Source: Gammaproteobacteria bacterium
Lineage (GTDB): Bacteria > Pseudomonadota > Gammaproteobacteria > Chromatiales > Chromatiaceae
Assembly: GCA_024644505.1 (NCBI GenBank)
Contig: JAHEHQ010000028.1
Location: forward strand, 1 to 12,985
DNA: 12,985 bases
Reading direction: 5' to 3'
The notes beneath the pieces were generated by a model. The model was not told the origin of the DNA, ran no database searches, and worked only from the letters and a program-made list of their open reading frames with translations. Positions 6,973 through 12,985 of this stretch are shown here, piece after piece. Both the position numbers and the translations under genes were made by a program. Positions within the stretch are counted from its first letter, which is position 1, and each line of letters opens with the position of its first letter.

Positions 6973-7245
6973 GTGTCAGGTGAAATCACCTTTGTCTTTG
7001 TATTGATTGGCGTAGCTGCCGCCCTGATGGCAAGCAACAGGGTTCGGTTTGACGTTGTCGCGCTGCTGGTCCTGCTCGCACTGATGCTCAGCGGGGTGCT
7101 CACTGTAGATGAGGCGTTGTCGGGATTCGGCAGTTCCGTTGTTATTCTCGTCGCTGGTCTGCTGATTATCGGTGAAATGCTGGCCCGCACCGGGGTGGCG
7201 CGTGCGGTGGGCGACTGGATTCTCAAAAAAGGGCGGCACCAATGA
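6973..7245 (+). CDS. SLC13-type permease with RCK_C domains, N-terminal part (upstream of a frameshift)
   Basis: The frame starts at GTG (6973) with GAGG 10 bases upstream; no in-frame ATG lies between the preceding stop and this point. It encodes two hydrophobic segments (about 5-20 and 26-44) and a third (about 54-70), matching the start of SLC13/DASS permeases (ALMLSGVLTVDEALSGFGSSVVILVAGLLIIGEML). After DWILKK (to base 7230) the frame ends within five codons, at TGA 7243-7245, whereas the +1 frame continues the family sequence (GGTNETRLLIL). The two parts together make one protein of about 612 residues, a normal length for this type. Confidence 0.85.
   Translation: MSGEITFVFVLIGVAAALMASNRVRFDVVALLVLLALMLSGVLTVDEALSGFGSSVVILVAGLLIIGEMLARTGVARAVGDWILKKGRHQ
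7225..7233 (+). other. Frameshift site in the SLC13-type gene, at an A6G3 run
   Basis: The upstream frame reads CTC AAA AAA GGG CGG and soon stops. The downstream frame reads AAA AAG GGC GGC ACC. Removing one A (or one G) joins them as ILKKGGTNETRLL. The change needed is thus +1 in the ribosome, or one base fewer in the DNA or RNA. A run of this kind is prone to sequencing error, and also to RNA-polymerase slippage. Confidence 0.8.
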
Positions 7246-8812
7246 GACGCGCCTGCTGATCCTTATCATGGTGGGTGCGGCGGTTCTCGGATCGGTCATG
7301 AGCTCCACCGCGGTGGTCGCGATCTTCATCCCCATCGTGCTTCGCATCGCCGCTGAAACCAACCTCAATGCCTCGCGCATGTTGATTCCCATGTCTTACG
7401 CCGCACTCATCAGCGGCATGTTGACGCTCATCGCGACGACGCCGAATCTCGTCGTGCACGAGGAGCTCATAGACGCAGGTTATGAGGGTTTCGGGTTCTT
7501 CAGCTTCTCACTTGTCGGCATAGCGGTCCTGGTCGTTGCCATCGCTTACATCCTGTTCATCGGCAGAAGACTGCTGCCCGGCGAGACCCAAACATCCGGC
7601 AGCGGCGGGCGGGGGCGTTCCCTCTTTGAGCTCTGGGAGGATTATCGTGTCGACCGGATCTACAACTCCGTTCAAGTTGGGCGCGATTCATCTCTGGTGG
7701 GGAAAACAATCGCGGATACCGAGCTGGAAAGCAGCTACCGGGTGAGAATACTCGGCATAATGCGGCGCAGGCGAGGTAACGAAGAGAGAATTGCCACACC
7801 CGGATCGGACGCGGAACTTCATGCCGACGATGTACTTCTGGTCATCAGCACCGCAGCGGATTTTGACCGGATGATTGACGAACAGGACCTCACGCAGCGC
7901 CCCATCACTGAACGGGGCACCCAACGCTGGCTCTGGGAAATGGGGGCCGCAACCGTCCTGATCCACCCCGAATCGGGATTGATCGGCAAGTCGTTGCGTG
8001 ATGCCGAGTTTCGGTCATACAGCAATCTGCATGTCATCGGCCTGCGCCGCGCCAAGGAGCCGGTCGCCGACTTCGAGGATGTCAAACTGGCCGCATCAGA
8101 CAGCCTGTTCCTCGCTGGCCCCTGGTCGAGCATTCATCAACTGCAATCCCGGACTCACGATTTCGTGGTGTTGGAAGTCCCCACCGAACACGCTGAGGTA
8201 GTCCCTTCCTATAAACGCCTGTGGGTATCACTCGGGATCCTCGCCGCCATGGTCGCGCTCACGCTGTTCGACGTGGTTCCCCTGGTGGCGGCTGTGATTA
8301 TGGCGGCCCTCGCCGCCGTGTTCACGCGTTGTCTGACGATGGAGGATGCCTACCGTTCGATCCACTGGAGCAGCATTGTTCTCATCGCGGGCATGCTGCC
8401 CCTCGCGGATGCGCTGGATAAAACCGGGGGAACGAGCTTCATCGTCGATTTGCTTATGTCCGCGGTTGGAGACGCCGCCAGCCCTTACATGATGCTGAGT
8501 CTGATATTCTTTCTCACAGCGGCCCTCGGACTGGTGTTATCGAACACCGCCGCGGCGGTTCTGGTCGCGCCCATCGCCATCCATACTGCCACGATACTCG
8601 GGGTCTCACCTTATCCGTTTGCGGTGGCTGTTTTGATTGCCGCATCCGCTGCCTATGCCACACCCATATCGACGCCGGTGGTAACACTGGTGGTCGACCC
8701 CGGCCGATACAAATTTTCGGACTTCGTCAAGGTAGGTACACCGTTGTTATTTCTGACCTATCTGGTTACCTTGGTCGTCGCACCCTTGATCTTCCCGTTT
8801 TACCCCTCATAA
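7232..8812 (+). CDS. SLC13-type permease with two RCK_C (TrkA_C) domains, C-terminal part
   Basis: This is the main part of the permease (composite residues 87-612). Membrane segments and the first substrate-site loop (SSTAVVAIFIP, 110-120; the family's SNT motif reads SST) are followed by TPNLVVHEEL. Two cytoplasmic RCK_C/TrkA_C domains come next (about 225-300 and 320-395), each with the VGRDSSLVGKTI / HPESGLIGKSL type of start. The second membrane half carries a perfect SNT motif (LSNTAAAVLVAP, 523-525) and ends TPISTPVVTLVVDPGRY. SLC13-type proteins move anions such as sulfate or dicarboxylates, usually with sodium; the RCK_C domains suggest ligand gating. The substrate cannot be told from sequence. 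An ATG at 7172 in this frame lies upstream of the frameshift and its first residues are unlike the family, so it is not the true start. Confidence 0.88.
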   Translation, partial: GGTNETRLLILIMVGAAVLGSVMSSTAVVAIFIPIVLRIAAETNLNASRMLIPMSYAALISGMLTLIATTPNLVVHEELIDAGYEGFGFFSFSLVGIAVLVVAIAYILFIGRRLLPGETQTSGSGGRGRSLFELWEDYRVDRIYNSVQVGRDSSLVGKTIADTELESSYRVRILGIMRRRRGNEERIATPGSDAELHADDVLLVISTAADFDRMIDEQDLTQRPITERGTQRWLWEMGAATVLIHPESGLIGKSLRDAEFRSYSNLHVIGLRRAKEPVADFEDVKLAASDSLFLAGPWSSIHQLQSRTHDFVVLEVPTEHAEVVPSYKRLWVSLGILAAMVALTLFDVVPLVAAVIMAALAAVFTRCLTMEDAYRSIHWSSIVLIAGMLPLADALDKTGGTSFIVDLLMSAVGDAASPYMMLSLIFFLTAALGLVLSNTAAAVLVAPIAIHTATILGVSPYPFAVAVLIAASAAYATPISTPVVTLVVDPGRYKFSDFVKVGTPLLFLTYLVTLVVAPLIFPFYPS

Positions 8813-8940
8813 ACTGACAGCTGTTTCCATGCAGGAAGTAGACAGTGCTGAAAAAGATCAGGCCCGGGGAGATAACTGAAGCCTGAGGGGGATTGAAAGG
8901 GTTTGCCCCGGATTTCGCTGACGCTCAATCCTGACTGCGT

Positions 8941-10176
8941 TTATCCGGTTGCCGGTTTCCGGAAGAAGTTTCGTGTTTGGAAAGGCGCTGTCCCGAACCC
9001 GATCCCGCCGGCACGCAGGGTGCGCTTCAAGACAAAGTCGAACAGAAGTGGGTTGTACCTGCGGATTGAGGAGAGCACTTCGGCCTCGGGTTCCTTTATG
9101 TACCCTTCCCGCACCAGTAGTTTCAGGGAGAACAATGGCAGTATGCCTGGCAAGGGATAGTCCGAGCCATTCAGCAGGCGCGAATGCCACTGAATGTTTT
9201 TGATCAATTCTCCCAGAACGGGCACGGCACGATTAATCTGGGTAACCGCCGAGATATCGCCGAACAACAGGTCTTCGTAACGGGGCTCTTGCATCATCCG
9301 GGCAAAAAGTTCGAAGTTGGATTCACTGGGGCCGTCCGGCCCTATATCCAGATCGGTCCCGCTGCCTAACGAGGCGCAGTGGGCAACGATAACGCGCACA
9401 CCCAGATTCAGAGGGCGGCGCAGGCGCAGCGGATTTCCGTAATCCTCCGAGTTGCCTCCCTGCACGGCAAGCTCGGTACCCGCGTGAATCAATAACGGGA
9501 TGTCGAGCTTTGCGGCTGCCTCGTAAAAGGGATCGCAAAGCGGCGAGCCGGGATCCATGCCCTGTGCGGCGGGCAGCCATTTGACGGCACGGGCACCATT
9601 TCGGGCAGCCTCTTGCAGTACTGCAACGGCATCGCGTCGATAGGGATGGATAGAGGCGATCCACTCGAAGCGGCTGGGGTACTGCTTCGAAATGGCGGCG
9701 GCATAGGCATCCGGAGTATAAAAAGCACTGGCCTCCAATTGACGCTCGCCGGCTTCGTCATAATGGTGGTCGAAGGCGAGCAGCATGAGCTTTGCACCGG
9801 CGGGCATTTGATCCTGCACCCAGATCAGACGTTCGATGAATTGGCGGTCGGCCCGGTCTGTGTCGAAATTACAACTCCCGTTCAGATAGAACTCGCGCTG
9901 CAGCCGCTGGATCGGATGCGCCAGGCTCTCCATCTGCGGGTTTATCCAGGCTCCGGTTCCACCATCGCCGGTCCCGATGAGATGCACGTGACAGTCCCAG
10001 AATCGGCCGGGATCGACCCCGTCCCAGGCCGACCGGACCAAAGTGTGGTCGAGCAGTACCCGAGGCAGGGGTGCTTCGGGACAGGGGTTGAGAAACCCGT
10101 CTTCCGGCCAGTATCTGAGACCGGCCCCGGTCAGTCCGATAGCCGCGAACCCGAACAGGATGTGGCGACGTTTCAT
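8941..10176 (-). CDS. Exported metal-dependent amidohydrolase (TIM-barrel, Amidohydro_2/ACMSD-like)
   Basis: The product has 411 residues. The N-terminus MKRRHILFGFAAIGLTGAG carries an Arg pair and a hydrophobic stretch, resembling a Tat or Sec signal. The expected barrel metal and catalytic residues are all present in order: DCHVH (His63, His65), LLIHAGTE (His231), VIVAHCASLG (His266) and NGSDYP (Asp339). This is the set used by ACMSD-type amidohydrolases, which hydrolyse or decarboxylate small organic substrates with a bound divalent metal. The substrate here is unknown. A GGAGG lies about 11 bases before the ATG at 10176. The 3' end converges on the SLC13-type gene with 128 bases between; I see no clear terminator there. 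The gene is divergent from the efflux operon. Confidence 0.85.
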   Translation of the reverse strand: MKRRHILFGFAAIGLTGAGLRYWPEDGFLNPCPEAPLPRVLLDHTLVRSAWDGVDPGRFWDCHVHLIGTGDGGTGAWINPQMESLAHPIQRLQREFYLNGSCNFDTDRADRQFIERLIWVQDQMPAGAKLMLLAFDHHYDEAGERQLEASAFYTPDAYAAAISKQYPSRFEWIASIHPYRRDAVAVLQEAARNGARAVKWLPAAQGMDPGSPLCDPFYEAAAKLDIPLLIHAGTELAVQGGNSEDYGNPLRLRRPLNLGVRVIVAHCASLGSGTDLDIGPDGPSESNFELFARMMQEPRYEDLLFGDISAVTQINRAVPVLGELIKNIQWHSRLLNGSDYPLPGILPLFSLKLLVREGYIKEPEAEVLSSIRRYNPLLFDFVLKRTLRAGGIGFGTAPFQTRNFFRKPATG

Positions 10177-10310
10177 ACTGCGCCCAACCTCCGCTGGAAC
10201 TTATCCGGCTTGCTCGATATCGGCATGATGGGATTCTACGACCAATGCTCATATCAGGTCGAGCGCCAGCATACTGGCTTTCCAGTGCAGCTCGGAGAAA
10301 GTACCCCATC

Positions 10311-10334
10311 CGACAACTGTCGACCTGTTTGTCG
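10311..10334. promoter_or_regulatory. Candidate operator before the efflux operon
   Basis: CGACAA (10311-10316) and TTGTCG (10329-10334) are perfect inverted arms 12 bases apart, and a GTCGAC palindrome lies inside at 10319-10324. The site is about 90 bases before the adaptor start at 10422 and 8 bases before TATGCT (10343-10348), a possible weak -10. The layout suits a dimeric repressor of the TetR or MarR kind, which often control RND pumps, but no regulator gene is present here. Confidence 0.3.
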
Positions 10335-10421
10335 AAGATGTGTATGCTAATTAACCCGCAAGCAATCCCAGACTTCCGATACCTGACCCGTCCGGGTAAG
10401 ACAAGTGAGAGAATCCGTATC

Positions 10422-11528
10422 ATGCCGATGTCGTACTGTACCCAGCGATTGAGATCCATGTCCCTAATTATTCTGGTATCAGCGTTGGCCGCCTGCAGCG
10501 AACCGCCCCCTCCGCTTACTGAAACTGTGCGTGCGATCAGGACCATCACCGTCAGTGAACCGGCATCCGGAAAGATTCGCCGTTTTTCGGGTGTCGTCGA
10601 GGCCGCAACCACCTCCAGCCTCAGCTTCGAGGTGCCCGGCAATGTGCAGGAGGTGAAAGTGGATGTGGGCGACTCCATATCCAAGGGCCAGGTGCTGGCG
10701 CGACTGGATGAGCAGACTTTTCAACTGAACCTGGACGCGGTCCAGGCAACCGTTGGAAGGGCCGAGGCCGAACTCGCCGATGCGCGCAGAGAGTGGGATC
10801 GCCTGCGCCGGGTCGTCGAACAAAGTCCGGGGCTTATCAGCGAACAGGCACTGGACCAGGCCAGAACCAACTATGAAACGGCGCGCAAGAACCTTGGCTA
10901 CAGCAGTTCACGGTTGAATCTGGCAAGGCGGGACCTGGAAAGAACCGAGCTGCGGGCACCCTTCGACGCGGTTATCGCAAGCCGTGAGGTGGACGCGTTC
11001 CAGGAGGTGAATCGCGGGCAGAAGCTCTTTGACCTGTATGTCGAGGACGCCATGGAGGCGGCCATCAGCATCCCGGAATCCGAGATCCAGCAAGTCTACC
11101 TGGGTCTCGCCGGAGAGGTCCGATTCCCCGCCAGTCCGGGACAAACCCACAAGGCCGTTGTCACGGAAGTGAGCAGATCGGCGGGCGCCGCCAACGCCTT
11201 TCCTGTCAGGCTCACCATTTACGCCGAAAACTCCAGGATCCGGCCGGGCCTGACAGCCGAGGTGACCCTGATACTGGGGGGCGAGCAGGAGGAAATCGCC
11301 TACCTGATACCTGTCGCTGCCCTCGTACCCCGGGGCGGCGGGACGGAAAGTCATGTCTATGTGTTCGACGATGCCACTTCCACTGTAAAAAAGACCGCCA
11401 TCGAGCACGGCGGCATTCGGGACAACAACGTTGTCGTAAACAGCGGACTGAGCGCCGGTGACATCGTGGCCACGGCCGGGGTGAGTTTTCTCAGGGACGG
11501 TCAGCAGGTCCGGTTGATGGAACAGTAA
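10422..11528 (+). CDS. RND efflux periplasmic adaptor (membrane-fusion protein), lipoprotein
   Basis: The adaptor links an inner-membrane RND pump to an outer-membrane channel. I chose the ATG at 10422, giving 368 residues, because it yields a proper lipoprotein signal: Arg residues, then MSLIILVSALAAC with lipobox LAAC (Cys25). The frame stays open upstream to 10245 but that part is not signal-like. Domains in order are a lipoyl half (about 62-98, GNVQEVKVDVGDSISKGQVLARLD), an alpha-helical hairpin (about 103-172, rich in Ala, Glu and Arg), the second lipoyl half (RTELRAPFDAVIASREVD), a beta-barrel and a membrane-proximal domain ending GVSFLRDGQQVRL. This is the HlyD/AcrA type. The RND gene follows after 88 bases on the same strand, so the two probably form an operon. 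The ribosome-binding signal is weak (GAGAG). Confidence 0.92.
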   Translation: MPMSYCTQRLRSMSLIILVSALAACSEPPPPLTETVRAIRTITVSEPASGKIRRFSGVVEAATTSSLSFEVPGNVQEVKVDVGDSISKGQVLARLDEQTFQLNLDAVQATVGRAEAELADARREWDRLRRVVEQSPGLISEQALDQARTNYETARKNLGYSSSRLNLARRDLERTELRAPFDAVIASREVDAFQEVNRGQKLFDLYVEDAMEAAISIPESEIQQVYLGLAGEVRFPASPGQTHKAVVTEVSRSAGAANAFPVRLTIYAENSRIRPGLTAEVTLILGGEQEEIAYLIPVAALVPRGGGTESHVYVFDDATSTVKKTAIEHGGIRDNNVVVNSGLSAGDIVATAGVSFLRDGQQVRLMEQ

Positions 11529-11616
11529 GCATATAGCGAAAACTGAACTGTCATACGCCACCCATTCCGTGCCAACCGAATAGCCGCACGTTCACACCTG
11601 AACGGGGACCACCATC

Positions 11617-12985
11617 ATGTCTTTCATCACCCGATTCTCACTGGACACCAATCGGCTGACCATTGTCTTTATCGCCTCCATCATCATCATCGGTCTGATC
11701 CAGTTCTTTGACTTCCCGCGCCAGGAAGACCCGCCCATCGTGATCCGCGAAGTCGTCGTCACGGCGTTCTTCCCGGGCATGAAGCCGGAGGAGATGGAGG
11801 AACTGGTCACCCGCCGCCTGGAAGCCCAGCTCCGCACCCTGCCCGAGCTCGACGACATCTGGTCGGACTCCCGGCACGGCGTGACCATTATCCATGCCGA
11901 GACCCGGGACGAATTCGATGACCTGGATCTGATATGGCAGCGGGTCCGCAACAGGATGTCCGACATAAGACCGGAGCTTCCCGCGGGAACCATCGGGCCC
12001 TTCGTCAATGACGAGTTCGGGCTGACGGCTGTGGCGACGATCGCCCTGTGGAGCGAGGGCTTTTCCATGTCGGAGATGCGCGTTACGGCACGGGATCTGC
12101 GTGACCGCCTGTACGAACTCCCCGGCATCCGGAAAATCCAGCTCTTCGGCGTGCATGAAGAGCAGGTGTTTCTCAAGTTCTCGGCAGCCAGGCTTGCCCA
12201 GTTCGGCATTTCGGTCGGGGAGATCGTCAACACGCTGGTGGAACAGAATGTCGTCATGCCCGGAGGCCAGGTCGACGCAGCGGCACAGAATGTGGTCGTG
12301 AACCCCACCGGCAATTTTCGCAATATCGGGGACATCGAAAACGTCGAGTTCACGATTCCTAAGACCCGGCAGACCATACGCCTCAGGGATATCCTGAGCG
12401 TCGAACGCGGTTACGCCGATCCTCCCCGGGATCTGGCCTACTTCAACGGCAGGCGCTCGATCGTGATCAGCGTTTCTATCATGCCCGGCGTCAATTCGGT
12501 GGTATTCGGCGAACAGCTGACCCGGAAAATGAAGACCCTGGAATCTCAGCTGCCCATCGGCTACGTGATGGAGTACGCGACCTTTCAGCCCGATCTGGTG
12601 CAGGCCGCCGTGGATGGCGGTCTCGCCAATGTATACCAGACCATCATTATCGTGCTCGTCGTGGTCATGGTCTTTCTCGGCATACGCACCGGCCTCATCG
12701 TTGGCACCTTCGTGCCATTGACCATGCTCATGGGCATCATTGTGATGAACATTTTCGGCATCGAGTTTGAGCGCGTTTCCATCGCCTCCTCGATCATTGC
12801 CCTCGGCATGCTGGTCGACAACGGCATTGTTATTGCCGAGGAGATCCGCGGTCGCCTGGAACGGGGTCAAGAGCGACGACAGGCCTGTGTCGAAACCGGC
12901 AGCACCCTGTCTATTCCCCTGCTTACCTCTTCCCTGACGACAATCCTCGCCTTTCTGCCCATGCTCCTGCTGGAGGGCCAGACCG
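11617..12985 (+). CDS. RND efflux permease, AcrB-like (partial, C-terminus off the right edge)
   Basis: The frame opens at ATG 11617, with GGGGA about 9 bases upstream, and runs to the edge, giving 456 residues of an expected 1000 or so. It starts with the first membrane segment (about 13-31), then DFPRQEDPPIVIREVVVTAFFPG, a standard RND opening. The periplasmic porter region covers about 35-335. Membrane segments 2 to 5 follow (about 340-357, 360-380, 387-409, 433-451). In segment 4 the proton-relay motif reads GMLVDNGIVIAEEI, with Asp401 kept and Asn402 where AcrB has a second Asp (407/408). RND pumps export drugs, detergents or other solutes using the proton gradient. No outer-membrane partner is seen within the window; it may lie downstream or elsewhere. 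Confidence 0.92.
   Translation, partial: MSFITRFSLDTNRLTIVFIASIIIIGLIQFFDFPRQEDPPIVIREVVVTAFFPGMKPEEMEELVTRRLEAQLRTLPELDDIWSDSRHGVTIIHAETRDEFDDLDLIWQRVRNRMSDIRPELPAGTIGPFVNDEFGLTAVATIALWSEGFSMSEMRVTARDLRDRLYELPGIRKIQLFGVHEEQVFLKFSAARLAQFGISVGEIVNTLVEQNVVMPGGQVDAAAQNVVVNPTGNFRNIGDIENVEFTIPKTRQTIRLRDILSVERGYADPPRDLAYFNGRRSIVISVSIMPGVNSVVFGEQLTRKMKTLESQLPIGYVMEYATFQPDLVQAAVDGGLANVYQTIIIVLVVVMVFLGIRTGLIVGTFVPLTMLMGIIVMNIFGIEFERVSIASSIIALGMLVDNGIVIAEEIRGRLERGQERRQACVETGSTLSIPLLTSSLTTILAFLPMLLLEGQT

Noticed and set aside
8813..8940. Possible terminators between the converging SLC13-type and amidohydrolase genes
   Set aside because: I found only short palindromes and distant CCGGGG/CCCCGG arms, with no stem followed by a T-run.
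9613..10350. Plus-strand frame of 245 codons opposite the amidohydrolase
   Set aside because: It is antisense to a gene with a complete metal site and shows no family features.
10245..10421. Longer N-terminus for the efflux adaptor, starting at 10245
   Set aside because: The added 59 residues would put the lipoprotein signal in the middle of the protein; the start at 10422 gives a proper lipobox.
11638..12870. Long minus-strand frame (410 codons) opposite the RND gene
   Set aside because: Its sequence is rich in His, Asp and Gly, the usual mirror image of a high-GC coding strand, and the plus strand encodes a clear RND permease.

Overview
The window looks like chromosomal DNA from a GC-rich Gram-negative bacterium. 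Three predicted lipoproteins, a large AsmA-family envelope protein and an RND efflux pump all imply an outer membrane. The mix suggests a proteobacterium, probably a gammaproteobacterium, but that is inference because no rRNA or other marker gene is present. I see no tRNA, rRNA, CRISPR array, insertion sequence or phage gene.

Layout. At the left edge (1-971, minus) is a membrane-anchored alpha/beta hydrolase of the DUF900 type, cut by the window edge. A 369-base divergent spacer holds candidate promoters for both flanking genes and a nearly perfect tandem 14-bp repeat just upstream of a consensus TATAAT. Next comes a SlyB-like glycine-zipper lipoprotein (1341-1946, plus). Facing it is a very long AsmA-family protein (6140 down to 2089, minus), broken by a one-base frameshift near 5260. 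Upstream of that gene lie a pair of REP-like hairpins in inverted orientation (6265-6336) and a small, six-cysteine lipoprotein of unknown family (6375-6842, minus). Divergent from the lipoprotein is an SLC13-type permease with two RCK_C/TrkA_C domains (6973-8812, plus), also broken by a one-base frameshift at an A6G3 run. An exported metal-dependent amidohydrolase follows on the minus strand (8941-10176). Divergent from it is a tripartite efflux operon: a lipoprotein periplasmic adaptor (10422-11528) and an RND permease (11617 to the right edge, cut by the window).

How the genes fit together. Most look like single-gene units in convergent or divergent pairs; only the adaptor and RND genes form a clear operon. 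The common theme is the cell envelope: outer-membrane integrity (SlyB-like and AsmA-like proteins), inner-membrane transport (SLC13 permease) and drug or solute efflux. No outer-membrane channel (TolC/OprM type) and no transcription regulator are encoded here.

I did not find a convincing new multi-gene system. The observations most worth a second look are the two single-base frameshifts (the one in the AsmA gene falls exactly on a -1 slippery heptamer), the tandem repeat at the SlyB-like promoter, the inverted REP-like pair and the orphan six-cysteine lipoprotein.
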